DNA from: an archaeon
GTDB taxonomy: Archaea > Aenigmatarchaeota > Aenigmatarchaeia > QMZP01 > JAFGSV01
Assembly (NCBI GenBank): GCA_028279705.1
Contig: JANQNF010000046.1
Coordinates: 81,019 to 145,018, forward strand
Direction of reading: 5' to 3'
Length of the DNA: 64,000 nt
Below are positions 1-7,525 of this stretch, in pieces (position 1 is the stretch's first letter; every line of letters starts with the position of its first letter). The position numbers and the translations under genes were made by a program. Below the pieces are notes generated by a model. That model was given only the letters and a program-made list of their open reading frames with translations, searched no databases and had not been told where the DNA came from.

Positions 1-982
1 CATCGTCACATACATAACCCGAAGGACAGTTCACGCTCTTCCACGTTATCTCGCCGTCCTCGCAGTATTTCTCGGTGAGCGTCCCGTCATCATTGCAGTG
101 GTCTTCAAGCCTCTGGTCCCACGTCTCGCACACACCCTTGTTGTATATGTCGAAACCGTTGTCTGACTCCCCGCACGCGCTCTTGTTCAGATCATCATCT
201 TCTTTGCATTCACCATCATCGCACCCATTTTCACAGTAATGTACCTTGCCAAGCTTGTTCCCGCACGCGTCAAACATGTAAACATGCCCGCTGTGGCATG
301 CAGTCTTGTTATACGCATTGCACTCTTCAGCATCTTCCTTTACGCAGTCACCGTCCTCACATCCATGCTCACAGTAAGCATACTTCTTCAACTTGTTTCC
401 GTCAGAATCGAACAGGTAAACGTGTCCGTCATGGCACTTCTTGTCGTAGTGCTCCTCCTCGTCGACCACCTTGCATGCGCTGTCGTGGCAACCGTGTTCA
501 CAGTAATGTACCTTGCCAAGCTTGTTCCCGCACGCGTCAAACATGTAAACATGCCCGCTGTGGCATGCAGTCTTGTTATACGCATTGCACTCCTTCTTCT
601 TCTCACCCTTCTCGAATTCTTCCTTCTCGTACTTCTCTATCTTCTCACCCGAAGACCCTTTCTTGACAGCGCACTCTACTATCTGCCTGTCCCAGTCAAG
701 CCATGCTGTAAGCGAAAGCCCGCTTTCAGCGTCAGTTATGGTTATCTTGTAATAATCCTTGGCAACGACCACTTCCTTTTCACAGTCTACCTTTATCGTG
801 TCAAGCATTTGTGCTGCTTCTGCTTCACTGTAGAATGTTGCCTTTATCTCGGCATTCGGGTAATCGGAAAGGAACTCCTGCACGACAGGGCTTGATGCTA
901 TGAGCGCTTCAGGGCTCACGGAAAGACAGCCTGATACCAAGAGTACTGCAAGAAACAGCGGGATCGTCAATGCCTTCATCAT
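1..982 (-). CDS. Secreted cysteine-rich lipoprotein, C-terminus beyond window edge
   Basis: The frame is open from the ATG at 982 to the window edge with no stop, so the gene is truncated on the left. The N-terminus is a lipoprotein signal peptide with the lipobox LVSGC (Cys about residue 19), so the protein should be anchored outside the cell. After a region of about 110 residues without cysteines come three copies of a roughly 40-residue module with the pattern C-x-x-GHVY-x-FD-x-x-GNKL ending in YCE-x-GC-x-D-x-x-C. The first and third copies are identical at DNA level and the middle one has diverged. A further cysteine-rich segment follows. The binding target is unknown. Cysteine-rich lipoproteins recur elsewhere in this window. 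There is a second ATG three bases after the first. Confidence 0.85.
   Translation of the reverse strand, partial: MMKALTIPLFLAVLLVSGCLSVSPEALIASSPVVQEFLSDYPNAEIKATFYSEAEAAQMLDTIKVDCEKEVVVAKDYYKITITDAESGLSLTAWLDWDRQIVECAVKKGSSGEKIEKYEKEEFEKGEKKKECNAYNKTACHSGHVYMFDACGNKLGKVHYCEHGCHDSACKVVDEEEHYDKKCHDGHVYLFDSDGNKLKKYAYCEHGCEDGDCVKEDAEECNAYNKTACHSGHVYMFDACGNKLGKVHYCENGCDDGECKEDDDLNKSACGESDNGFDIYNKGVCETWDQRLEDHCNDDGTLTEKYCEDGEITWKSVNCPSGYVCDD
230..325 (-). repeat. Exact 96-bp direct repeat, copy 1
   Basis: This block is base-for-base identical to 497-592, 267 bp away, inside the cysteine-rich lipoprotein gene. It encodes the GHVY/FD/GNKL module. The copy between them is clearly diverged, so the two outer copies look recently duplicated or homogenised. 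Confidence 0.9.
497..592 (-). repeat. Exact 96-bp direct repeat, copy 2
   Basis: Identical to 230-325. Both lie in the same reading frame of the lipoprotein gene, so recombination between them would remove exactly two 40-45-residue modules without shifting the frame. Confidence 0.9.
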
Positions 983-1000
983 AATACATTGACCCCATTA

Positions 1001-2074
1001 CTATAAATATTTTGGGTTTTCCTTGAGGAATTTCTCTACCCTGTCCATACCTTCCTCTATCTTCTCGACATCCAGTGGATATGAAAACCTCACATGGTCT
1101 GGTGCCCCGAACCAGTCGCCAAGATAAGTGATAAGGTCGTGCTTCTCGTACATGTTCCACACGAACTCCTTTGCGTGCTTTATTGCCGGAAGCACGTAGA
1201 ACGCGCCTTCCGGCACCTTCAGTTCAAGGCCCATGTCTGTGAGCCTCCTGTAGATTGCGTCCCTTCTTCCCCTCCACACCTTCATGCAGTCTGTGATGTA
1301 CTTCCTCGGCGAATTCAGCGCGGCAAGTGCCATCTCCTGTGCTATTATGCTCGTGTTCATCGAGGTGTGTGACTTCATCTCCACCATGGATTTGTTGAGT
1401 TCGCTGTCTATGGTCTGGCTGTATCCGACCCTGAAACCGCACATGGAATAAGTCTTGGAAAACGAGTTCAGCGTTATTATATTCGGACCTTTCATGAAGT
1501 AAGCATCTTCTGCATATACCATCTCGTCGTACACGTCGTCTGATATCACGTACACTCCAAGGTCCCTTGTAAGCTTTTCTATCTTCTTCAGCGTCTTTCT
1601 TGGCTCTATCATGCCCGTCGGGTTTGATGGGGAGTTTATCACTGCGACCTTGCACTTCCTGACCTTCTCCTCGAAATCCTCAAAGTCTATCCTGCCGCCG
1701 ACAAGGTCTGTGTAAACCGTGCCGAATCCTGAGAATTTGACAACGTGCGGGTACGAGTAGTAGTAAGGCCTCGTAAGGAGCACGTTACCCTTCCTGCCGC
1801 ACCTGTAGAATAGCGTCCTGAGCAGGAGGTCCATGGACTCAGACGCCCCGTTTCCTATGACGAAGTCTTCGGGGGCAAATCCTTTGTTCTTTTTAGAAAG
1901 GGCTTCCCTGAGCCTGATGCTTCCCTGGACGAGGTCGTACTTAAAGCCCCTGTATCCGGAAAGTGCATCGAATGCCTCCTTTGGGGGCGGAAGGTCTGGC
2001 TGTCCGGATCCAAAAGAAATAATGTTTCCTCCCATGACGCCGATGAACATGCTCGGCGAAAAGTCCGGTATCAT
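1001..2074 (-). CDS. Class I/II PLP-dependent aminotransferase
   Basis: A protein of 357 residues that should transfer an amino group between an amino acid and a 2-oxo acid using pyridoxal phosphate. Visible family marks are the N-terminal substrate region FGSGQPDLPPP, the NSPSNPTG motif, a D-x-x-Y after it (SDDVYDEM), and the cofactor lysine in NSFSKTYSM followed by the arginine stretch GFRVGY. Length fits the aspartate/aromatic aminotransferase fold; substrate cannot be read. I chose the ATG at 2074 because the fold begins there and an AT box lies about 22-30 nt upstream. Starting at 2143 would run through that promoter and into the divergent DUF116 gene. Confidence 0.85.
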   Translation of the reverse strand: MIPDFSPSMFIGVMGGNIISFGSGQPDLPPPKEAFDALSGYRGFKYDLVQGSIRLREALSKKNKGFAPEDFVIGNGASESMDLLLRTLFYRCGRKGNVLLTRPYYYSYPHVVKFSGFGTVYTDLVGGRIDFEDFEEKVRKCKVAVINSPSNPTGMIEPRKTLKKIEKLTRDLGVYVISDDVYDEMVYAEDAYFMKGPNIITLNSFSKTYSMCGFRVGYSQTIDSELNKSMVEMKSHTSMNTSIIAQEMALAALNSPRKYITDCMKVWRGRRDAIYRRLTDMGLELKVPEGAFYVLPAIKHAKEFVWNMYEKHDLITYLGDWFGAPDHVRFSYPLDVEKIEEGMDRVEKFLKENPKYL

Positions 2075-2095
2075 AAATACAATAGGAATTTCTGG

Positions 2096-2106
2096 TAAAT
2101 ATATAT
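2096..2106. promoter_or_regulatory. Shared AT box between divergent genes
   Basis: An 11-bp A/T run sits 22 nt before the aminotransferase start (2074, minus) and 30 nt before the DUF116 start (2137, plus). In archaea with short leaders this is the expected place for a TATA box, so the one box probably serves both directions or two overlap here. Confidence 0.5.
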
Positions 2107-2136
2107 GTGCTTCCCGAATTATCAAGAGGTGGGAAA

Positions 2137-2751
2137 ATGGCATATAGCTTCAACTTCGACCTTTCCAAGCTTTCCCAGTCCTTCTTCACGGATCTCGCCA
2201 GGTTCTCGGAAAGGAGGGGGGTACATAGCAAGATGGGAGGCGTGGCCCAGACGCTCATAAAGAAGTTCAAGGTCGACAAGATGACGGGTCTGCCCGTTTC
2301 AGATTCCCTCTTAATCATAGAAGACCTCATAGACGCGGAGATAAAGAACCTGGCCTGCAGGGAGGCATTCCTCAAAGCAGGAAGGAAGGCAATCATACTA
2401 CCCCATTGCTCCAGGAAGTACATGGACACCCGCTGCAAGGCATCGTTCAATGCCGGGATATCCTCTTACCAGTGTGCCCGCTGTTCACCTGACTGTCTCG
2501 TCAACCAGGCCACCGTCATGGCAGGTAAGAAGAACTACGACGTCTACATCGTCCCCGGCGGCTCCGGCATAAAGAACATATTGCAGAAAAACAAATACGA
2601 CGGCGTAGTGGGCATCGCCTGCGCAGAAGAGATAAAGCTGGGTACAAAACTCTTAGATCATCTCGGGATAGCCGGCCAGGCCGTGCCTCTCATAAAGAAC
2701 GGGTGCAGCGGCACCATGTTCAGCCTTGAAAGTCTCTCATCCACTCTTTGA
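2137..2751 (+). CDS. DUF116 family protein, copy A
   Basis: 204 residues. The C-terminal two thirds matches the archaeal/bacterial DUF116 family: PHCSRKY, a cysteine cluster C-x-x-C-x-x-x-C (CARCSPDC), a glycine-rich VPGGSG, IACAEE and a final NGCSGT. The conserved cysteines suggest metal or Fe-S binding, but no biochemical role is established to my knowledge. Start ATG at 2137 is preceded by AGAGGTGGG, a good ribosome site. The next gene is a paralogue of the same length. N-terminal residues 6-26 are identical in the two. Confidence 0.85.
   Translation: MAYSFNFDLSKLSQSFFTDLARFSERRGVHSKMGGVAQTLIKKFKVDKMTGLPVSDSLLIIEDLIDAEIKNLACREAFLKAGRKAIILPHCSRKYMDTRCKASFNAGISSYQCARCSPDCLVNQATVMAGKKNYDVYIVPGGSGIKNILQKNKYDGVVGIACAEEIKLGTKLLDHLGIAGQAVPLIKNGCSGTMFSLESLSSTL
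2155..2217 (+). repeat. 63-bp exact repeat shared by the DUF116 pair, copy A
   Basis: Identical to 2852-2914 in all 63 bases, i.e. 21 codons with no synonymous change, although the two genes have diverged strongly elsewhere. This looks like a gene-conversion tract or a strongly constrained segment. Confidence 0.9.
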
Positions 2752-2833
2752 GCCTGTGATTTGGCGGTCCCTTCCGGTCATATATAAACATTCGCCGACA
2801 TTTGTAATTTATCGTGATTTTCAGGGTGATAGC

Positions 2834-3448
2834 GTGGCGTACAACTTCAAGTTCGACCTTTCCAAGCTTTCCCAGTCCTTCTTCACGGATCTCGCCAGGT
2901 TCTCGGAAAGGAGGAAGGTTCACAGCAAGGTAGGCAGTACTGCAAGGGCCATGATAAGGAAGTTCAACGTGGAGAGGATAACCGGACTTCCGCTGTCCAG
3001 CTCACTCACGCTGGTGGAAGACATGATAGACGTTCAAGTGAAGGACGTCGCAAAAAGGGAAGAGTTCCTGAAGACAAATAGGAGGGCCATACTCTTTCCG
3101 CACTGCGCCCGTAAATACGTGGACTACCGCTGCAAGGCCGAGTTCATGCCAGACGTCTCTTCATATTCCTGCAGGAAGTGCTCACCGGACTGCCTCATAA
3201 ACAAGGCAACAGTTTTTTCTAAAAAGAAAGGCTACGACGTCTACGTGCTGCCCGGAGGCTCCGCTATCAGAAAGTCGCTCTCGAGCAACCCCTACGAAGG
3301 CGTCATATGCGTCGCCTGCGCCGAGGAGGTAAAGCTTGCCTACCGCATGCTGGAAGGCGACGGGCTAAAGCTTCAGTCAGTCCCGCTGATAAAGAATGGT
3401 TGTTCTGCCACAAAATTCAGCATAGATACGCTGACGAAAACATTGTAG
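2834..3448 (+). CDS. DUF116 family protein, copy B
   Basis: 204 residues, tandem paralogue of the preceding gene, with the same motif order: PHCARKY, C-x-x-C-x-x-x-C (CRKCSPDC), LPGGSA, VACAEE and NGCSAT. I placed the start at GTG 2834, which aligns exactly with the ATG of copy A and has GGGTGAT just upstream; the in-frame ATG at 2726 would overlap the end of copy A. A short AT box (TATATAAAC) lies about 50 nt upstream, so it may have its own promoter. Function unknown; the pair may form a hetero-oligomer. Confidence 0.8.
   Translation: MAYNFKFDLSKLSQSFFTDLARFSERRKVHSKVGSTARAMIRKFNVERITGLPLSSSLTLVEDMIDVQVKDVAKREEFLKTNRRAILFPHCARKYVDYRCKAEFMPDVSSYSCRKCSPDCLINKATVFSKKKGYDVYVLPGGSAIRKSLSSNPYEGVICVACAEEVKLAYRMLEGDGLKLQSVPLIKNGCSATKFSIDTLTKTL
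2852..2914 (+). repeat. 63-bp exact repeat shared by the DUF116 pair, copy B
   Basis: Second copy of the block at 2155-2217. Confidence 0.9.
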
Positions 3449-3476
3449 TATTTATAGTATTCTGGTCTCTATAATC

Positions 3477-4184
3477 ATGACAAAATCTCGAGGCATCCAC
3501 GTTGGTATAATACCGGACGGAAGCAGGCGCTGGGCAAAGCGTAACGGGATAAAGAACTATGACGGTGCACAGTCAGGGGAGGCTGTCGACAAGATACTCA
3601 CTCACATTTACACAAAGTGCAGTAATGTTGACGAGGTTTCCATATGGGCACTTTCCACTGAGAACGTTGGCAGAGACGCAAAGTCCAGGAAGCTCGTTTA
3701 CAACCTTATTTTATCTAAACTTGGTGACATTTTCGATAATCCGCTGATAGTCAATACGGTCAAGGTCAATATAGTAGGTTCTGCGCTCAAAGACGTTCCA
3801 AAGAGCATAAGGAACGCTGCTGAAAATGTTGTAAAGAAGTCTTCCAGCGGGAAGAAAAAGAAGAAGACCCTGAACATATGCATAGGCTACGGCGGAAAGC
3901 AGGAGATACTGGACGCCGTTATGGCGTCGTCGAGGTGGCTGAGAAAGAACCCTGCGATAGCGAAGATACACGAGAATGTCTTTGAAAATTTCCTCACGGT
4001 TCCAAGGCCCCTTGACATGGTGATAAGGACCGGCGGCGAGAAGAGGCTGTCAGGATTCATGCTTTACCAGATAGAATACGCTGAGCTGTTTTTCACGGAT
4101 ACGCTCTGGCCGGACTTCACCGTGAAGGAATTCGACCGCATCATGGAAGAATTCAGGAAAAGGGAGAGACGCTTTGGTAAATAG
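3477..4184 (+). CDS. uppS: cis-prenyltransferase (polyprenyl/undecaprenyl diphosphate synthase family)
   Basis: 235 residues. This enzyme extends an allylic diphosphate with isopentenyl diphosphate in cis to make the long lipid that carries glycans to the cell surface. Motif I is IIPDGSRRWAKR with the catalytic Asp at residue 14. Also present are SIWALSTEN (family FS.EN region), the GYGGKQEI stretch and the C-terminal RTGGEKRLSGF plus QIEYAELFF signature. Length fits the family. The start lies about 20 nt after a TTTATAG box, so the message is probably leaderless. In archaea the product would be a dolichol-like carrier, consistent with the glycan genes at the right end of the window. Confidence 0.92.
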   Translation: MTKSRGIHVGIIPDGSRRWAKRNGIKNYDGAQSGEAVDKILTHIYTKCSNVDEVSIWALSTENVGRDAKSRKLVYNLILSKLGDIFDNPLIVNTVKVNIVGSALKDVPKSIRNAAENVVKKSSSGKKKKKTLNICIGYGGKQEILDAVMASSRWLRKNPAIAKIHENVFENFLTVPRPLDMVIRTGGEKRLSGFMLYQIEYAELFFTDTLWPDFTVKEFDRIMEEFRKRERRFGK

Positions 4185-4211
4185 ATAAAAAACTTCCATA
4201 CAAAAATATGA

Positions 4212-5597
4212 ATGGACTCGGGTATTGAACCTCCGGATTCCGTTCACAGCATCTACATTCCGACTTTTTATGAAGACATGGATTTTGACCCAGGGGTATT
4301 TGTCCAGAACGCGAGAAACTGGGTCGATGACGTTGCCGGGAAGTCAAGCGTTGCCATTCCTGTGAAGAGGAACATCGCTGATTTTGCAGCGTGCCACATA
4401 ATGGAAAAAGTACTTGGGAAGAATCTCCAGAAGGTATATGTGGACGACTGGCTTGAACCTGGTCCATCCAGTACTGGTATCGGAAAAACGTTGATGAAAG
4501 AATTGTACGGCGACATCAATACAGTAAACGTCAGGGAAAATCTCCTTAAAAAACTCGAAGATGCGTTCCCCTCAGAAGAAACGCGCAGGATTTACATGGA
4601 AATCTACAGTAGTGCGCTGAAAAACAAAATAAAGCAACTGGGGACCGAGTTCGTGGCCGATTCCACAATGAATATGGGCAGGTACCCAAACATCGGGGGA
4701 ATGCATAGTGTGGGAAGTGACCCTGAATACAGTAACGTTTTGATGCCGATATACACCCTGGACACGCCGCACCTTCTGCAGGTCATCGATTATCTAATGG
4801 GGGAGCACCCTGAAACTGTCGAAAGGGTATTGAAAAGACCGGAACGTAAGGACATTACAAGAAATGTAACTAATCCCGACCGTGACAAATACGTGGAGAT
4901 AAAGAAAAGGGCACCGCTTCCCCTGACCAGCATGCTGACCGGGATATACGGGGTGTTCAGTAAGGAAAAGCTTTCAACTTCCAAGAAAGTGACGGACAAG
5001 GTGATCTCAGTTGTAGGGAAAAAGTTCACATCCGAGATGAGTGAAGATAAGTGGAAAACACCATACATCTTCACAAGCGTCATGGACCCTGGGATAAAAC
5101 GCTACACCAGTCCATTCATGCGCAAAATACTCCCCTTTGGAGCCGTAAACAAATTCTTCAAGGGCGCGAGGCAGATAGCCGACTGTGGTATAGACTTCTA
5201 CACTCTCCATGATGAATTCTCCGGCACTGACCACGAGACAATATGGATAGAAAGCGAAAAGCCCGTAGAATACCGCAATCTCATAAAACTCAGGAATTAT
5301 CTTGAACAAAACGGCTTTGAGGACATAGTTTACCAGATCCACGACAAAGCCAATGTCGTGCGAAATAAAAGTTACCAGCCAGTGTCTATTAATCTGGGTT
5401 ATGTCGAGATCGACGAGGAATCAGCAGATGCCTGTGACCCTCTCGAGATACTGGGAAAGCTTGGTGACAATTTGAAATATGAGGATTGTGCAAACTGGCC
5501 GTTTAGGAAGGATTGTAATTATTTGTTAACAAGAGCTGGCAATGTTTCGCGTGTCGGTTTCAGGATAAGTAAGATGGACCCTGGCCTCTACCTATGA
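4212..5597 (+). CDS. GMP-synthetase-like PP-ATPase homologue lacking the PP-loop
   Basis: 461 residues. Residues about 25-160 follow the ATP-pyrophosphatase domain of archaeal GMP synthetase (GuaA) in order: a helix DPGVFVQNARNWV; a strand plus loop SSVAIPVKRNIADFAACH where active enzymes have SGGVDSS; LQKVYVDDWLEPG for the VFVDTGLLRKGE strand; and a helical stretch ending GTEFVADSTM for the A-[KE]-YL-x-QGT strand. The extreme C-terminus SRVGFRISKMDP recalls the GuaA dimerisation tail R-V-x-Y-D-I-x-x-K-P-P. The nucleotide-binding SGGxDS signature is absent, so it is probably not an active GMP synthetase. The middle (residues 200-380) I do not recognise. Assignment is by eye only. Confidence 0.55.
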   Translation: MDSGIEPPDSVHSIYIPTFYEDMDFDPGVFVQNARNWVDDVAGKSSVAIPVKRNIADFAACHIMEKVLGKNLQKVYVDDWLEPGPSSTGIGKTLMKELYGDINTVNVRENLLKKLEDAFPSEETRRIYMEIYSSALKNKIKQLGTEFVADSTMNMGRYPNIGGMHSVGSDPEYSNVLMPIYTLDTPHLLQVIDYLMGEHPETVERVLKRPERKDITRNVTNPDRDKYVEIKKRAPLPLTSMLTGIYGVFSKEKLSTSKKVTDKVISVVGKKFTSEMSEDKWKTPYIFTSVMDPGIKRYTSPFMRKILPFGAVNKFFKGARQIADCGIDFYTLHDEFSGTDHETIWIESEKPVEYRNLIKLRNYLEQNGFEDIVYQIHDKANVVRNKSYQPVSINLGYVEIDEESADACDPLEILGKLGDNLKYEDCANWPFRKDCNYLLTRAGNVSRVGFRISKMDPGLYL

Positions 5598-6521
5598 TAT
5601 TTCTTTCTTTTCGAACTTGAGTACGGCGAGTGCCATGAGAAGCGCTGCTATTCCCGCCCAGATGAGAACGGACTGCACAGGAGTCGTGTAGTCCTTGGCA
5701 ACGAGTGCTGGCGGAAGTGCTCCTATGTCCATGTCGAAAAGCTTCGATATGTCGGCAGCGTCGTAGGTGCCAGTGAACATTCCCATTATGCCCTGGTATA
5801 TCGGCGCCATCCTGTACCCGGAAGACTCAAGGAAGAACAAAAACGAGTTACCAAGATGGTAGTTGACGTCCATGTAATTGATGCCGTATCCCTCGTAGAT
5901 GTTACCGAGCCATCCCCGGAGTATCATAAGCCCAAAGAACATCAGTATTGTTATCGCAGCTATTGTCATCTGCGTCTTGGTCACGCTGTTATATAGCGAC
6001 GAAAGCGCAGTTGCTATTGCACCGAATATCACCGAAACAAAGATTGCGTAAAGGAAAAGCGGGGCTATCAGGCCCAGAATGTTATTGAATATGTATGCGT
6101 CTATTGCCATCACCGAAGATATTATCAGAGCGGAAAGAAGCAGCGCCGTTATCACAAGCAGCACGCTGTTTAATATGAAGGCAAGGAACTTTCCTGCGAT
6201 TATCTCGTAGCGTCTTATGGGCTTGCTCACGAGAAGAAGCAGAGTACCGTCCTCGCCTTCCTTTGAGACGAAGCCGCCGCACGTGACACCTGCAAGGAAT
6301 ACAAGCGGTATTCCGACCATCCACATGAACGAAAGCACTATGAAAAAGCCCACGACCATCTGGTCCTGCATTGCAAGCGTCATCGATGATATGCTCGCAT
6401 TCTCGCTGAAAATGCCCGCTCCTATAAGCGGGACTATTACCATGCCTATCATGAAGAAGAGTGTCCTTTTGAAGCTGAACATGTCCTTTAGAGTCTTTAT
6501 CATTATCGCGTTCATTCTCAT
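5592..6521 (-). CDS. ABC-2 type transporter permease
   Basis: 309 residues with six predicted membrane segments. It has the ABC-2 layout: a cytoplasmic start, TM1 at about residues 18-36, a long extracytoplasmic loop before the last TM, and the amphipathic region EGEDGTLLLLVSKPIRRYEI typical of these permeases just before a TM pair. It should form the membrane channel for the ATPase encoded immediately upstream; the two genes overlap by ATGA, implying coupled translation. Substrate unknown. The 3' end overlaps by six bases the end of the convergent GuaA-like gene. Confidence 0.85.
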   Translation of the reverse strand: MRMNAIMIKTLKDMFSFKRTLFFMIGMVIVPLIGAGIFSENASISSMTLAMQDQMVVGFFIVLSFMWMVGIPLVFLAGVTCGGFVSKEGEDGTLLLLVSKPIRRYEIIAGKFLAFILNSVLLVITALLLSALIISSVMAIDAYIFNNILGLIAPLFLYAIFVSVIFGAIATALSSLYNSVTKTQMTIAAITILMFFGLMILRGWLGNIYEGYGINYMDVNYHLGNSFLFFLESSGYRMAPIYQGIMGMFTGTYDAADISKLFDMDIGALPPALVAKDYTTPVQSVLIWAGIAALLMALAVLKFEKKEIS

Positions 6522-7525
6522 TTCTTTTCCCCCTTCTTCCTGTGAAGGAACGGCAGCGTGAAATGGAAGCCTCCCTTGGCCTTCTCCATCTTCTGCTCGC
6601 TTTCCCCGACCAGCTTCATGAACACCTGCTCCAGGTCGCTTGATGCAACGCCGAACGCGTCAAGCGCCGCATTGCTGGATGCAACGACCTTTGCAACTCC
6701 CCGCTTGAAATTCATTTCGTCGCCTGCAGACACTATGTGGATAGTCTCATCCTCGTCCTTCCACACCTTGTGCACGAACTTCCTGCCACGAAGCGCCTTC
6801 ATCACCTTCTCGCTGTCCGACGTCTTGAGAAGGTACTCGTTTCCGGCATACTTTGACTCAAGCGCCTTTATGCCGCTCTCCGTGACGACCTTTCCGTGGC
6901 TTATTATGGTAACCTCGTCTACCATCTTCTCGAGTTCGGACAGAATGTGACTCGAAATGAAAACAGTCATCTTTCTCTGCTTGCAAAGCTCCCTCAGCTT
7001 CTTTATTATCGTGAGCCTTCCTGCGGGGTCAAGGTTTGCAGTCGGCTCGTCGAGTATGAGAAGCTCCGGCTCGTGTATCATGGCCTGCGCAAGGCTCAGC
7101 TTCTGGCGCATTCCCGCGCTGAATCCACCGACCTTCTTGTTCGTGAAATCCTCAAGTTCCAGCCATTTCAGTAGCTCAAGTGACCTCTCGCCGGCCTTCT
7201 GGCCGGGAAGCCCGCTGACCTTCCCTATGTAAACGAGATAATCGTACGCGTTCATGTTCTCGTAGAAGTGCGGGTGTTCTGCAGAGAACCCCATGACGCT
7301 TCTCGCCTCCAAAGAGCCGATCGGATGGCCTTTTATCGTTCCGCCACCCTCGGTCGGATGAAGCGCCCCTATCAGCATCTTCATGGTCGTGCTCTTCCCA
7401 GCGCCGTTTGGGCCTATGAACCCGTGTATGGTCCCGGGCTTGACCTTTATGTTCAGCCCGTTGACTGCCATGAGGTCGCCAAATCTCTTACTGAGTCCCT
7501 GCGTTTCTATCATGTACTCGGTCAT
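6518..7525 (-). CDS. ABC transporter ATP-binding protein
   Basis: 335 residues. The nucleotide-binding domain shows Walker A GPNGAGKST (residues 38-46), the signature FSAGMRQKLSLAQA, Walker B LLILDEPT with the D-loop NLDP, and the switch histidine in ISSHI. A C-terminal extension of about 110 residues is typical of ABC-2 exporters of the CcmA/NatA kind. It overlaps the genes on both sides by four bases (ATGA), so FG-GAP protein, ATPase and permease are one translationally coupled operon. Confidence 0.92.
   Translation of the reverse strand: MTEYMIETQGLSKRFGDLMAVNGLNIKVKPGTIHGFIGPNGAGKSTTMKMLIGALHPTEGGGTIKGHPIGSLEARSVMGFSAEHPHFYENMNAYDYLVYIGKVSGLPGQKAGERSLELLKWLELEDFTNKKVGGFSAGMRQKLSLAQAMIHEPELLILDEPTANLDPAGRLTIIKKLRELCKQRKMTVFISSHILSELEKMVDEVTIISHGKVVTESGIKALESKYAGNEYLLKTSDSEKVMKALRGRKFVHKVWKDEDETIHIVSAGDEMNFKRGVAKVVASSNAALDAFGVASSDLEQVFMKLVGESEQKMEKAKGGFHFTLPFLHRKKGEKK

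Noticed and set aside
239-895. Long plus-strand frame over the first gene
   Set aside because: It is the antisense of the cysteine-rich lipoprotein, whose minus-strand reading has a clear lipobox and regular cysteine modules; the plus frame has no family features.
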